The notes under the pieces: model-generated
What the model was told of the DNA's origin: nothing
Seen by the model: only the letters and a program-made list of their open reading frames with translations
The model's database searches: none
Part shown: positions 8,954 through 18,809 of the stretch, piece by piece
Layout: each line of letters opens with the position of its first letter
Numbering within the stretch: the stretch's first letter is position 1
Translations under genes and position numbers: made by a program
Origin: CAYQQU01 sp964419545
GTDB taxonomy: Bacteria; Bacteroidota; Bacteroidia; Chitinophagales; Saprospiraceae
Direction of reading: 5' to 3'
Assembly (NCBI GenBank): GCA_964419545.1
Contig: CAYQQU010000002.1
Span: 105,413 to 169,412 of the forward strand
DNA length: 64,000 nucleotides

Positions 8954-10201
8954 ATGCTAATTGCCACGATCATATTATTCCTCGTTCTTTCCGCTTTGTT
9001 TTCCGGTTCGGAGATCGCCTTCATCTCGGCCAACAAGCTCCGGATCGAACTCAAAAAGAAGAAAGGAGCCCGACGCGGAGCAGTGCTGGCTGCTTTTTAC
9101 GACCGGCCATCCGCCTTTCTCAGCACCATGCTGGTGGGCAATAACATCGCGCTGGTCGCATTCACCTATTTCATGGATAAAATGCTGCGGCCCTATATCG
9201 AACCGCATATCCAGGGCGAACTGCTGCTGCTGCTTATCAACACGATCCTGATCACCCTGGTCGTGCTCATCTTCGGCGAATTTGTCCCCAAAACGCTCTT
9301 CCGCCTCTACGCCGATGATGCGCTCTACGCGCTGACCTATCCCCTGCGGGCCATCGAGCTGGTGCTCAGCCCCCTGGCTCTGATGATGACCTCCCTATCT
9401 ACCGGATTGCTGCGCCTGTTGTTTAAAACAACGGCGGAAACGGCGCAGCAGACCTTCACCCGTCTCGACCTCGAAGACTTTGTCAATACTTCGGGCAGCG
9501 ATCCGGCGGACGACTTCGTCGACCGGGAGCTCTTCGGCAAAGCCCTGAACCTGAAAGACGTCAAAGTGCGGGAATGTATGGTGCCGCGCCCCGAGATCGA
9601 ACACATCGACGTCAACGCCGGCGTCGGCGATCTGGAGCAGCTTTTCCGGGAAACCAAATTGTCGCGCATCCTCGTCACCCAGGACGATATCGACAACGTC
9701 CTGGGATACGTCCACCACCAGCAACTCCTCACCCAGCCGCGCACCATCCGGAATATCATCCTGGACATTCCCTTTTTCCCTGAGGTGATGCGCGCCACCG
9801 ACGTTCTCAATCGATTCATCAAGGAAAGGGTAAATATCGCTTGTGTGGTGGACGAATTCGGCGGGGTCGCCGGCCTGATCACTATGGAAGATATTCTCGA
9901 AGAACTGTTCGGAGAGATCGAAGACGAACACGACCAGGAAGAACATGTGGAAACCCAGTTATCGCCTACCGAATTTATCTTTTCCGGCCGACTGGAAATC
10001 GACTACCTCAACGAAAAATACGGCCTCGACTTCCCGGAAGGCGATTTCCATACCCTGTCGGGCTACCTGGTGATGACTACGGAGGCCATCCCTGAACAGG
10101 GCGACGAGATAGAGCTGAACGGCTACCGGTTTATCCTGGAACTGGTCAGCGAAACGAAAATTGAAACGGTGCGGGTCGTCAAGCTGGCGCCGGCGGATTG
10201 A
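8954..10201 (+). CDS. CNNM/HlyC-CorC family CBS membrane protein
   Basis: 415 residues in the usual order: a DUF21 transmembrane domain (~1-190, opening MLIATIILFLVLSALFSGSE), a CBS pair (~205-320, with RECMVPRPEIEHIDVN and NIACVVDEFGGVAGLITMED) and a CorC_HlyC domain (~335-410, with FHTLSGYLVM). Members transport or sense Mg2+/Co2+ or other divalent ions; the Bacteroidota gliding protein GldE belongs to the same family, but nothing here identifies it as GldE. The ATG follows the lptC stop TAA directly. Confidence 0.88.
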   Translation: MLIATIILFLVLSALFSGSEIAFISANKLRIELKKKKGARRGAVLAAFYDRPSAFLSTMLVGNNIALVAFTYFMDKMLRPYIEPHIQGELLLLLINTILITLVVLIFGEFVPKTLFRLYADDALYALTYPLRAIELVLSPLALMMTSLSTGLLRLLFKTTAETAQQTFTRLDLEDFVNTSGSDPADDFVDRELFGKALNLKDVKVRECMVPRPEIEHIDVNAGVGDLEQLFRETKLSRILVTQDDIDNVLGYVHHQQLLTQPRTIRNIILDIPFFPEVMRATDVLNRFIKERVNIACVVDEFGGVAGLITMEDILEELFGEIEDEHDQEEHVETQLSPTEFIFSGRLEIDYLNEKYGLDFPEGDFHTLSGYLVMTTEAIPEQGDEIELNGYRFILELVSETKIETVRVVKLAPAD

Positions 10202-10241
10202 GTCAATTCTGCCTATCCCGGGCTAAGGCCAAGGTGGTTGC

Positions 10242-11090
10242 TCACTCCACCAGATGATCTTCCAGGTCGTCTTCCGTCGGCGTGATGAGCTCCGTGACGT
10301 CGGCGAAGGCGGCGTAGAGGATGCAATAGATGGCCGGGGCGACCAGGAAAACGGCTAGGCCGACAAAAAACGCCAGTACAATTCCCAGCACCGGGACCAA
10401 TGCGACCAGCACGATGGTCGGAATATAGACGATCAGGAAAGCGCCGAAGATCGCCAACAACAGGCCAAAGACGGTAAACCAGCGCCTGGTGATCAGGCGG
10501 CGGCTGGTCTCCAGTGCTTCCCAGGCGGCGGCTTTGAAAAAGACGATAAACATCGACCCCCACATATAGGCGACGGAAAGATAAATCACCGGGATGAGGT
10601 TGAGCAACGTGATGCCCACCAGGCGCCCGCTTAAGTCAGGCAGGGGCGCATCAGCGGCGCCGAAGGGATCGCCCAGCACTTCGCGGTACCAGGCGAAGAT
10701 GCCGGAAGAAGAAAACGCAAAAAGCGTGGGCGTAAATACAGCGAGGAGAATCAGCATCAGGATCAGCGTCATCAGGGCCAGCTGGCCGATATGATCGAAA
10801 CCGCGAAAGAAGTCATTAAAGCTGAAATTCTTCCCCTTTTGGATCTTTTCGGATACGAGGTAATTGCCTGCCTGGAGCGCCGGGCCGAGAATAAAGGTAG
10901 AAGCGATGAACCCCACCACCGGAACCAGTCCGGCTACAAAATTGATCACCATGGTGAGCAGCAAAAAGCCGATAAAGCCACCGGCGAATTTCTTGTAGAT
11001 CTCCCAGCCTTCCTGCAGGTATCTGCCGATGGCGAAATCATAACCGTAGGCAATGCGGTCTTCGATGAGTTTTTTTCTACTTTCTTCCAT
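10242..11090 (-). CDS. Multi-pass membrane protein of unknown function
   Basis: 282 residues. After a charged cytoplasmic N-terminus (MEESRKKLIEDRIAYGYDFA) the protein has about six hydrophobic helices, near 35-60, 62-80, 100-125, 150-180, 200-225 and 225-255, and an acidic tail ending EDDLEDHLVE. The layout (amphipathic start with a WEIYKKFAGGFIGF segment, then paired helices) resembles the DUF975/glycerophosphodiesterase-membrane-domain type of integral protein, but no catalytic motif is visible. It ends ~40 bases from the convergent CNNM-like gene. It is expressed from its own promoter or behind the lipoprotein gene at 11220. Confidence 0.75.
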   Translation of the reverse strand: MEESRKKLIEDRIAYGYDFAIGRYLQEGWEIYKKFAGGFIGFLLLTMVINFVAGLVPVVGFIASTFILGPALQAGNYLVSEKIQKGKNFSFNDFFRGFDHIGQLALMTLILMLILLAVFTPTLFAFSSSGIFAWYREVLGDPFGAADAPLPDLSGRLVGITLLNLIPVIYLSVAYMWGSMFIVFFKAAAWEALETSRRLITRRWFTVFGLLLAIFGAFLIVYIPTIVLVALVPVLGIVLAFFVGLAVFLVAPAIYCILYAAFADVTELITPTEDDLEDHLVE

Positions 11091-11219
11091 GAATTTTGGG
11101 TATTTGAGGAGGATCGCTGATCTGGGAAACGCTGCTAAAATAAAGATTTCGCCAGGGGAGGGAGCCGTTTTATCGACAAAAATCTAACTTAATCCGGGTA
11201 AAGGCCAAAGGCCGTCTGG

Positions 11220-11849
11220 TCAGAACGTAACGACGATACTGCCGACGCGCAGCGACAACGAGTCGAGGATCGGATCGTCCGAAGAAAAAAGCTGGTCGCC
11301 GAGGTGAGCCGGCCGCAGCGCCTGCGGTCGGTCGGGCGTCAGGGCCACCACGAAATTGGAGCTGAAATGACCGCCGTCCCAGTCGGCGACCAGCCCCGCG
11401 AGGTCCCATTCGAAGCCGTACAATTGAAAAGGTTTGCCATTGGCGCGTTCCAGTTGTTGCAGGGTGCTTCCGATGGTGATGCCCTGGGGGGTGCGCCAGG
11501 CGGTGCTGTCTTTGCTGATGCGTACAAAATGAGGGTGCCCGGTAGCGGCCGCTATGTCCAGCAGGATCTCCAGTTCATTGGGCGTGCCGGGAAAGAGCAG
11601 CAGGCCCTCCTGTGCTTCGCCTTCGCCGATATCGATACTCGCTATTTTGACCTGTTCTTCGCCGTAGGTCATCCGCAATTGCGCTTCGGTCGATTGTTCG
11701 GTCACGGCGCCGATGCGTTCTCCGGGCAGAATCAGGAAGTCAGCAAGCTGGCGGGCGGGGGAGGCGGGAGCAGCAGAAGTGTTTTTTTTGCCGTCGGAAC
11801 TGCAGGATGCCAGCAGAAGCAACAGTGCGATCAGTGAACTGTTTCTCAT
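11220..11849 (-). CDS. Hypothetical lipoprotein
   Basis: 209 residues starting with a clear lipoprotein signal (MRNSSLIALLLLLASCSS; lipobox LASC). The mature part is beta-rich with no motif I recognise; GITIGSTLQQLERANGKPF resembles the short 'G-S-L-x-x-L' segments of small periplasmic lipoproteins that sense or bind ligands, but this is weak. Probably anchored in the inner leaflet of the outer membrane. A TAnnTTTG -7 element sits 23 bases upstream of the start, over the stop codon of the preceding TPR gene. Confidence 0.75.
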   Translation of the reverse strand: MRNSSLIALLLLLASCSSDGKKNTSAAPASPARQLADFLILPGERIGAVTEQSTEAQLRMTYGEEQVKIASIDIGEGEAQEGLLLFPGTPNELEILLDIAAATGHPHFVRISKDSTAWRTPQGITIGSTLQQLERANGKPFQLYGFEWDLAGLVADWDGGHFSSNFVVALTPDRPQALRPAHLGDQLFSSDDPILDSLSLRVGSIVVTF

Positions 11850-11871
11850 ATTGTCAGGATTGAAGCCGGCG

Positions 11872-11879
11872 CAAATTTA
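11872..11879 (-). promoter_or_regulatory. Predicted -7 element (TAAATTTG)
   Basis: On the minus strand this reads TAAATTTG, an exact match to the Bacteroidota -7 consensus TAnnTTTG, about 23 bases before the ATG of the lipoprotein gene at 11849. It overlaps the stop codon of the TPR gene. No clear TTG -33 box is visible in the upstream coding sequence. Confidence 0.45.
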
Positions 11880-12746
11880 CAAATGCCGCTCTAAATCGGA
11901 ATAGGTTTGCAGGGTAATCACCTCCCAGGTTGAAAGTACGCGGAGCACATCGCCCTCGTCGGGAGCGGCAATGGCGGCGATAACGCATTCTGCGTCAGCC
12001 GGCTGCCAGAATTCCGGGCCGAAATACTCGGGCAGGCTGCCCGGTTGAGCGGCGGTTTTCAGGCGCGCGGCGTTCGACCAGTTCTCGAACCCCAGCCCTG
12101 CTTTCCGGCATATTTTTTCTAGTTGACGGACATCCTCCGGCGCTTCGGTATGAAGAATGCAGGAGAACGTATGGAAAACGGATGCTTTGAAGACCCCCAG
12201 CTCGTCGTAAACCGGAAAACGCCGGGCGCCCAGCACGTGATGGCCGGCAACGACGTTGTCGTAGAGCACCAGATCCTGAAACCGGCGGCCCGAAGCGGGA
12301 TGGGGAACATTGGCGATGCACGCCCGCGCCGGGTCGATCGGGTCGGCCCACAGCAATTCGAACTGACGGCCGTATTTCAGCCGTATGGAAATGGGCCGGC
12401 CTTGTTTTTGCCGGTGGGAAAAACCGAACTTCTTCCAGACGCGCTGCGCGGTGCGCCATCGGCGCTGCGCGGTGGCGGCGATACCGATGGTCCACCACGC
12501 CATTTGATTGCCGGGTTCGAGCACAACGGCTTTTTTGCAGTAATGCAGAGCGGGTTTCCATTCCCGGCGGTATTTGTACAGCATGCCGAGGCGCGCAAAG
12601 GGCGGCGCCCAATCGGGAGCAAGCTTGATGAGCCGCTTGTAAAGCTTGATGGCGTTATAAGGGTCGCCCTGCCGGTCGTAGGCCAGCGCCTGCTCGAAAA
12701 GTGCTTTTATTTCTGGAGATGGAGCTTGCATGCTATTATTGTACAT
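11877..12746 (-). CDS. TPR-containing protein of unknown function
   Basis: 289 residues from the ATG at 12746; a second ATG at 12731 (MQAPSPEIK...) is equally possible. Residues ~10-115 hold about three tetratricopeptide repeats (ALAYDRQGDPYNAIKLYKRL, then FARLGMLYKYRREWKPALHY, then AWWTIGIAATAQRRWRTAQR), a protein-protein interaction scaffold. The C-terminal ~170 residues form a separate globular domain, rich in aromatic residues and His, that I cannot assign. No signal peptide, so cytoplasmic. It is divergent from the oxoprolinase gene, with a gap of about 120 bases. Confidence 0.8.
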   Translation of the reverse strand: MYNNSMQAPSPEIKALFEQALAYDRQGDPYNAIKLYKRLIKLAPDWAPPFARLGMLYKYRREWKPALHYCKKAVVLEPGNQMAWWTIGIAATAQRRWRTAQRVWKKFGFSHRQKQGRPISIRLKYGRQFELLWADPIDPARACIANVPHPASGRRFQDLVLYDNVVAGHHVLGARRFPVYDELGVFKASVFHTFSCILHTEAPEDVRQLEKICRKAGLGFENWSNAARLKTAAQPGSLPEYFGPEFWQPADAECVIAAIAAPDEGDVLRVLSTWEVITLQTYSDLERHL

Positions 12747-12864
12747 CGACAAAGATAAGTGATTCGACCCGCCTCCGAAAGTGGCTAACCCTCCTTGCTC
12801 TTACAAAAAGCTGTTATTTTGACCCCGAAAATGCTTGGCTTTTTCCCAAAAAAACACGAAGGAA

Positions 12865-15800
12865 ATGGCGGAAAAATGGGAAATCTGGATCGACACCGGC
12901 GGCACTTTTACCGACGGCCTGGCCCGCAGCCCCGAGGGCGAACTGCGCCGGGTGAAAGTACTGAGCAGCGGCCGACTGCGGGGGCGACTACTCCGGCGGG
13001 TAGGGCCCGGCCGCTTCTCCATAGCGCATCGCTGGCCCGTGAGCACCGATATTTTTCGGGGATACCGGTTGCAATGCGCGGCCATGCCCGGTGCGGAATA
13101 CCGGGTGGTTCGCTTTGAGCCGAATGGCGGCCTCATCGAAGTGGAAGGCGATTTCCTTTTGCCGGAACGCTGCGATTTTGAGCTGTCGGCCCGTGAAGAG
13201 GCGCCCGTCCTGGCCGCGCGATTGTTGCTCCAGACGCCGCTCGATCAGCCTTTCCCGCCTTTGGCGATGCGGCTGGGCACTACGCGCGGCACCAACGCCT
13301 TATTGGAAAGAAAAGGGGCTTCGGTCGCCCTGCTGACAACGAGCGGCTTTGCCGACCTTGCCTACATCGGCGCCCAACAGCGGCCGGCGCTCTTTCAACT
13401 GGCGATCCCCGAGCCCCCCGTGCTGTACCGGCAGGTGCTGGAGGTGGACGAGCGCCTCGACGCCGACGGGCAAGTGCTGCAGCCGCTTACCGGGGAAGAA
13501 ATTGCCCGGCTGATCACAGCCCTCCGGCGCTTGGCGGTGGAGGCGGTAGCGGTCGCTCTGTTACATGCTTATCGCAATCCGGTGCACGAAATACAGCTCG
13601 GACAGGCCTTGCGCGAGGCGGGCTTCCGTTTTGTTTCTCTCTCGGCCGTACTGACGCCTTCCATCAAGCTCCTGCCCCGTTTGCAGGCGGCCCTCGTCAA
13701 TGCGTATCTCTCCCCCGTCCTTCACGATTATCTGACACGCATCCGGCAAAAGCTGGACGGCGCTTCACTGTTGGCAATGACCAGTATGGGCGGCTTGAAT
13801 TCCGCCGGCGCTTTTCCGCCCAAAGATAGTTTGTTGAGCGGCCCGGCCGGGGGCGTTGTCGGCGCGGCGCAGGTCGCCGCCCGCTTCGGCTTCGACCGGG
13901 TGCTCACTATCGATATGGGCGGCACGAGCACCGATACTGCCCGTTACGACGGCGGGTACGATGTCGAGTATACGACCCGGGTAGGCGGCATTGAAATGGC
14001 GAGCCCAACCCTGGCGATCGAAACCGTGGCGGCCGGCGGCGGCTCTATCTGCGGGTTCGACGGCGCTCGCCTCACCGTAGGGCCCGACAGCGCCGGCGCC
14101 TTTCCCGGCCCGGCCTGCTACGGCAAAGGAGGGCCGCTAACCCTGACCGACGTCAACCTGTTGCTGGGGAAACTGGATCCGGCCGCCATCGGCATACCCA
14201 TCGACGCCGACGCGGCGTTCCGCGCTTTGCAGACCCTACGCACCGAAATCGAGACGGCGGCCGGCGAGCCGTATTCCGAGTCGGAGCTCTTGCGCGGCTT
14301 CGAAGCCATCGCCGATGAGAAAATGGCGGAAGCCATTCGCCGCATTTCCGTAGCCAAAGGATTTGACCCACAGGAATACGTCCTCCTGCCTTTTGGCGGC
14401 GCCGGTGGACTTCACGCCTGCCGCATCGCTGAGCTCCTGGATATAGATCGCATCGTATTGCCTTACGACGCCGGCCTGCTGAGCGCTTTCGGCATCGGGC
14501 AGGCTAGCGTGGAGCGCCTCGCCAAGCGGCAGATCTTGAAAAGTCTGGCCGAATGTGCGCAATACTTGACGGAGTGGTTTTCGGAACTGGAGCAAGAAGC
14601 GCGGGCGCTACTGGAAAAGGACGGATATCCGGCGGAAGCTACTGAAATAGGAAGGCGGCAGCTTTTTTTGCGTTTCCGCGGGCAGGAAAGCACCCTGGAG
14701 ATCCCGTACCGGCCCGGGGAATCGCCGGATGAAGCATTTGCCGACCGGTATCGCCGGCTGTTCGGCCATTATCCTACCGGCCAGACGATTGAGCTGGAAA
14801 GCCTGGAGGTGCTGGCGATTACGCGTAGGGAACGCGTTCGGGAAGTGACCGTCATGACGGGCCGCACCCGGCCTTCGCCGGCCAAGTTCACAACTGGCGA
14901 AGGCCAATCTACGGCCGTCTACCACTGGGACGAGCTGCAACCCGGCGACTATTTCACCGGACCGGCCATTCTGCTGAATCCCTTTGCCACTGCTTATCTG
15001 GCCACGGGCTGGGAGACGGTAATCCAACCGGACGGCGCCTGCCTGGCTGACTGTAGGGAAGGCGAACAGCGCCGGGTCAACAGCAAACGCGAAGCGATTG
15101 CACTGGAGTTGTTCACCAATCGCTTTCGATCCATCGCCGACGAGATGGGCGCCCGGCTGCAGCGCACCGCTTTTTCCGTCAACATCAAAGAGCGGCTCGA
15201 CTTTTCCTGCGCGGTACTGGATGCAGGGGCCGAGTTGCTCGTCAACGCGCCGCACATCCCGGTACACCTGGGAAGTTTGGGGGTCTGCGCACGTCTCGTG
15301 TTGGAGCGGCTTACCATTGGCCCCGGCGATGTGGTCATTACCAATCATCCGCGCTACGGCGGGTCGCACCTGCCCGACGTGACGCTCCTCTGCGGCGTCT
15401 TCACGCCGGCAGGTGAAAAAATCGGTTACGTGATCAACCGGGCGCATCATGCGGAAATCGGGGGCAGCCGGCCGGGGTCGATGCCGCCCGGGGCCAGGCG
15501 CCTGGTCGAAGAAGGGGTAGTGATCGCTCCCACCTATCTGATGCGCAACGGCCGGATGCGGTGGGCGGCTGTCGAAGAAATCCTGACCACTGGTCCCTGG
15601 CCGTCCCGCGCCCCGGCCGAAAACCTGGCGGATATCAACGCCGCCCTGGCATCGCTGCGGGCGGGCGCCGCGGCCCTGGAGCAGCTGACAGCAGCGCACG
15701 GCCTTGCGAAGGTGCATCGCTATATGGCGCGACTCAAAGAGCAGGCCGACGAGCAGTTATCGGCATTACTCGCCAACTGGCGGGGAAAAACGCTGAAGGC

Positions 15801-16629
15801 GGCGGAGGCGCTGGACGACGGGCGCCGAATCTGTGTGCGGATCGAGGTATCGCGGGAAAGCCTGGTCATTGATTTCGCAGGAACCTCTTCGGTTCATCCC
15901 GGCAACCTCAACGCCAACGTCAGCATCGTATACAGTGCGGTCATTTACGTCCTGCGAGTGTTGTGCGGCGGAGCAATCCCACTCAACGAAGGGCTGATGC
16001 GCCGGGTGCAGGTACATTTACCGACGAGTTTCCTTAACCCTGCATTCAGCGAAGACCCGGCTGCCTGTCCCGCGGTTGTCGGAGGAAATACCGAAGTGAG
16101 CCAGCGCCTGGTCGATACCCTGCTCAAAGCCTTCGGCGTAGCGGCCTGCAGTCAGGGCACAATGAACAATTTTTTGTTCGGCAACGATCGCTTCGGCTAT
16201 TACGAGACCATCGGCGGCGGCGCCGGCGCCGGTCCCGGCTTTCACGGACGGTCCGCGGTACATCAGCATATGACCAACACCCGAATTACCGATCCCGAAG
16301 AGCTGGAACATCGCTACCCCGTTCGCCTGCAGCGCTTCGCTATCCGGCGCGGCTCCGGAGGCGCGGGACGGTGGCGCGGCGGCGACGGCATCATCCGGGA
16401 GTTCGTTTTTCTGGAACCGGTGGCCGTGACCCTGCTCAGCCAGCATCGCCGGGAAGCGCCCTATGGAATGGAGGGCGGGAAGGCCGGCGCTCCGGGCGAA
16501 CAGCGGATGGTCCGTAAAAACGGGAAAGAAGAAGCATTGAAAGGGATCGACTCGCGGGAAGCCGCCGCCGGCGACCGCATCGCGATCTTCACTCCGGGCG
16601 GTGGCGGATGGGGCGCGCCGGATTCGTGA
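12865..16629 (+). CDS. 5-oxoprolinase/hydantoinase, HyuA-HyuB fused single chain
   Basis: 1254 residues from the ATG at 12865 (preceded by GAAGGA); a TTG 30 bases upstream is rejected. The N-terminal ~730 residues are the HyuA half, with ATP-binding motifs WIDTGGTFTDGLARSP and TIDMGGTSTDTARYDGG. From about residue 737 the HyuB half begins (EAIALELFTNRFRSIADEMG), with NPRYGGSHLPDVTLL-type and GGGAGAGPGFHGRSAVH segments. Fused enzymes of this length are typical of 5-oxoprolinase, which hydrolyses 5-oxoproline to glutamate using ATP; N-methylhydantoinase activity is the alternative. Cytoplasmic. It is followed after 58 bases by the MpaB-like gene on the same strand. Confidence 0.9.
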   Translation: MAEKWEIWIDTGGTFTDGLARSPEGELRRVKVLSSGRLRGRLLRRVGPGRFSIAHRWPVSTDIFRGYRLQCAAMPGAEYRVVRFEPNGGLIEVEGDFLLPERCDFELSAREEAPVLAARLLLQTPLDQPFPPLAMRLGTTRGTNALLERKGASVALLTTSGFADLAYIGAQQRPALFQLAIPEPPVLYRQVLEVDERLDADGQVLQPLTGEEIARLITALRRLAVEAVAVALLHAYRNPVHEIQLGQALREAGFRFVSLSAVLTPSIKLLPRLQAALVNAYLSPVLHDYLTRIRQKLDGASLLAMTSMGGLNSAGAFPPKDSLLSGPAGGVVGAAQVAARFGFDRVLTIDMGGTSTDTARYDGGYDVEYTTRVGGIEMASPTLAIETVAAGGGSICGFDGARLTVGPDSAGAFPGPACYGKGGPLTLTDVNLLLGKLDPAAIGIPIDADAAFRALQTLRTEIETAAGEPYSESELLRGFEAIADEKMAEAIRRISVAKGFDPQEYVLLPFGGAGGLHACRIAELLDIDRIVLPYDAGLLSAFGIGQASVERLAKRQILKSLAECAQYLTEWFSELEQEARALLEKDGYPAEATEIGRRQLFLRFRGQESTLEIPYRPGESPDEAFADRYRRLFGHYPTGQTIELESLEVLAITRRERVREVTVMTGRTRPSPAKFTTGEGQSTAVYHWDELQPGDYFTGPAILLNPFATAYLATGWETVIQPDGACLADCREGEQRRVNSKREAIALELFTNRFRSIADEMGARLQRTAFSVNIKERLDFSCAVLDAGAELLVNAPHIPVHLGSLGVCARLVLERLTIGPGDVVITNHPRYGGSHLPDVTLLCGVFTPAGEKIGYVINRAHHAEIGGSRPGSMPPGARRLVEEGVVIAPTYLMRNGRMRWAAVEEILTTGPWPSRAPAENLADINAALASLRAGAAALEQLTAAHGLAKVHRYMARLKEQADEQLSALLANWRGKTLKAAEALDDGRRICVRIEVSRESLVIDFAGTSSVHPGNLNANVSIVYSAVIYVLRVLCGGAIPLNEGLMRRVQVHLPTSFLNPAFSEDPAACPAVVGGNTEVSQRLVDTLLKAFGVAACSQGTMNNFLFGNDRFGYYETIGGGAGAGPGFHGRSAVHQHMTNTRITDPEELEHRYPVRLQRFAIRRGSGGAGRWRGGDGIIREFVFLEPVAVTLLSQHRREAPYGMEGGKAGAPGEQRMVRKNGKEEALKGIDSREAAAGDRIAIFTPGGGGWGAPDS

Positions 16630-16687
16630 TCCGGATCTCGGCGGAATTCCTTTTTTTGCCTAATTTAAGCCTGAATTCAGAAAACTA

Positions 16688-17839
16688 ATGACCATGGCGT
16701 TGCCAACCGCTGCAAGGTTAGATCAATTGCGTCAGGTGGCCGATCCGCCGGCCGATGAGGTATTGCAACGGCTCGTCGCCGAACAGGGAGACGGGGAAGC
16801 GCGTCGCCTCTTTGATCAGCTGATTCGCGATCTAGATCTGCCGGCGACGTCGTTGTTCCCGGCTGCCGCTGATTTTCTGGAGGCGACCCGGGAGCTGCCC
16901 GAATGGGCCGATTTTGCACAGATTGACCGGGCGCACGCCCTCTTTATGGATCACGGACCGAAGTTCCTGCTGGTGTTGTATTTCAAATCTTTGCCGCTGC
17001 TCTACCTCGACGCGCGGGGTGCGCGCGTGCTGGTCCAGACGAGCCGCCTGACCAACGAAGACCGGTCGTTGCGCATTTTTGCCCGCCGGATCGCGGAAAC
17101 CGGTCAGTTCCTGCTCGACGTAATGGCGCCCGGCAGCCTAGCGCCCGGCGGCCGGGGAGTCCAGGCTATCCAGAAAGTGCGATTGATCCATGCGGCGATC
17201 CGCCGGTTCATCCCGGAGGGCGCCTGGGATGCCACGGAATGGGGCCGTCCCATCAACCAGGAAGATCTGGCGCTCACGCTGATGTCCTTCAGCGTGGTGT
17301 TGACGGATGCGCTAAACCAGTGGGGTATCGTCGAGTCCGACACCAACCGGTCGGCATTTTTGCATACCTGGAAGGCCATCGGCTTTAATCTGGGCGTTCA
17401 GCCGGAGCTTCTGCCAGAAGATCAGACCGAAGGCCTCGCTTTGCTGGACAAAATACTCGATCGCCAGGCGGCTGCTTCCGAAGGGGGCCAGTTGCTCACC
17501 CGTTCGTTGCTGGAGTTTTCCCGGGAGCACTTTTCCCGGGAAGCCCTGAGAACGACACCGGAAAGCCTGGTGCGCTTCCTGATTGGCGCCGAGCGGGCCC
17601 GGCTCCTGGGGATTTCTGCCGATATCGGCTGCTTCGCCTGGCTTATTCCGGAAGCCATACGCGCCTATTTTTCTTGGGGAGAACGGCTGGAAGACAAGGC
17701 GGAAGGCCCGTTGCGCGACCTGATCGACCACCTCTCCGTGCGAATGGCCCGGGCCATGGTCAATTATTTTAACGTTTATAAGGGCCGGCCTTTTTCGATT
17801 CCTGAACAGATGAAGCGGGCCTGGTTTGAAAATGAATAA
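16688..17839 (+). CDS. MpaB-family oxygenase (DUF2236)
   Basis: 383 residues, mostly helical, without a signal peptide. The pattern LPEWADFAQIDRAHALFMDH near 80, then Tyr/Leu-rich helices (LVLYFKSLPLLYLDARGARV) and VRLIHAAIRRFI near 175, matches the MpaB/rubber-oxygenase (Lcp-like) family, where conserved His and Arg residues bind haem b. Members oxidatively cleave C=C bonds, e.g. in mycophenolate biosynthesis or polyisoprene degradation; the substrate here is unknown. Its last 8 bases overlap the start of the PLP-enzyme gene, so the two are translationally coupled. ATG at 16688 or 16694. Confidence 0.75.
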   Translation: MTMALPTAARLDQLRQVADPPADEVLQRLVAEQGDGEARRLFDQLIRDLDLPATSLFPAAADFLEATRELPEWADFAQIDRAHALFMDHGPKFLLVLYFKSLPLLYLDARGARVLVQTSRLTNEDRSLRIFARRIAETGQFLLDVMAPGSLAPGGRGVQAIQKVRLIHAAIRRFIPEGAWDATEWGRPINQEDLALTLMSFSVVLTDALNQWGIVESDTNRSAFLHTWKAIGFNLGVQPELLPEDQTEGLALLDKILDRQAAASEGGQLLTRSLLEFSREHFSREALRTTPESLVRFLIGAERARLLGISADIGCFAWLIPEAIRAYFSWGERLEDKAEGPLRDLIDHLSVRMARAMVNYFNVYKGRPFSIPEQMKRAWFENE

Positions 17840-18809
17840 CGAACATAGCCAATTGGAAAAGCTAAACAAGGTCCCGTCCCGCGATCAGATCGCCGCTACC
17901 CACGAGGCGATCGCCGGTTTCATTCACCGTACGCCGGTGCTGACCTGTGCGGGCATCGACGCGATAACGGGGGCGTCGCTCTTTTTTAAGTGCGAAAATT
18001 TTCAAAAAGTAGGCGCCTTTAAAATGCGGGGCGCCGCCAGCGCCGCCCTGCGCCTCGACGCCGCCGAAAAAAGCAAAGGGTTGGCTACCCATTCTTCCGG
18101 TAATCACGCCCAGGCCGTCGCCCGCGCCGCAAAAACGCTGGGTGTGCCGGCCTATATCGTGATGCCCGAGAACGCTCCGGCGATCAAGCAGGCGGCGACC
18201 CGCGGCTACGGGGCCGAAGTGATCCACTGTGCGCCGACCATCGAGGCCCGGGAGACTACGCTGCAGGCCGTGGTGGCGCGCACCGGAGCGACTTTCATTC
18301 ACCCGTATAACGATTATGCCGTCATCGCCGGTCAGGCGACCTGCGCCAAAGAACTGATCGAGGATACCGCCCCGTTGGATATCGTGATGGCGCCCATCGG
18401 CGGCGGCGGACTGATCAGCGGCGCCGCGCTGAGCACCCGCTACTGGTCGCCCGGCGCCTTAGTGATCGGAGCCGAACCCGAGCGCGTTGACGACGCCTAC
18501 CGCTCTTTCCATAGCGGCCGCATTGAAAAGAACACTTCGATCGATACTATTGCCGACGGCTTGCGGACCAATCTCGGAGCATACACTTTCGACATTATCC
18601 GCCGGGAGGTCGCCGAGATCATCACCGTGAGCGAAGCCGCCATCGTGCAGGCAATGCGGCTGATCTGGGAACGGATGAAAATCGTGATCGAGCCTTCCTG
18701 CGCCGTACCCCTTGCCGCGATTATGACCCACCCGCGCCCTTTTGCCGGCAAACGGGTAGGGGTGATCCTAACGGGAGGCAATGTCGACCTGGAACAGCTG
18801 CCGTTCTGA
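17832..18809 (+). CDS. PLP-dependent serine/threonine dehydratase or serine racemase
   Basis: 325 residues from the ATG at 17832; a TTG 6 bases earlier is less likely. It is a fold-type II PLP enzyme: Lys64 in KVGAFKMRGA is the predicted Schiff-base lysine, SSGNHAQAVA binds PLP through the Asn, GGGGLISG holds the phosphate, and the end (ILTGGNVDLEQLPF) is typical of the family. It would convert L-serine/L-threonine to 2-oxoacid and ammonia, racemise serine, or act on 3-hydroxyaspartate; the single domain without an ACT region favours the racemase/catabolic branch. It overlaps the MpaB-like gene by 8 bases and is the last gene of that run. Confidence 0.88.
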   Translation: MNNEHSQLEKLNKVPSRDQIAATHEAIAGFIHRTPVLTCAGIDAITGASLFFKCENFQKVGAFKMRGAASAALRLDAAEKSKGLATHSSGNHAQAVARAAKTLGVPAYIVMPENAPAIKQAATRGYGAEVIHCAPTIEARETTLQAVVARTGATFIHPYNDYAVIAGQATCAKELIEDTAPLDIVMAPIGGGGLISGAALSTRYWSPGALVIGAEPERVDDAYRSFHSGRIEKNTSIDTIADGLRTNLGAYTFDIIRREVAEIITVSEAAIVQAMRLIWERMKIVIEPSCAVPLAAIMTHPRPFAGKRVGVILTGGNVDLEQLPF

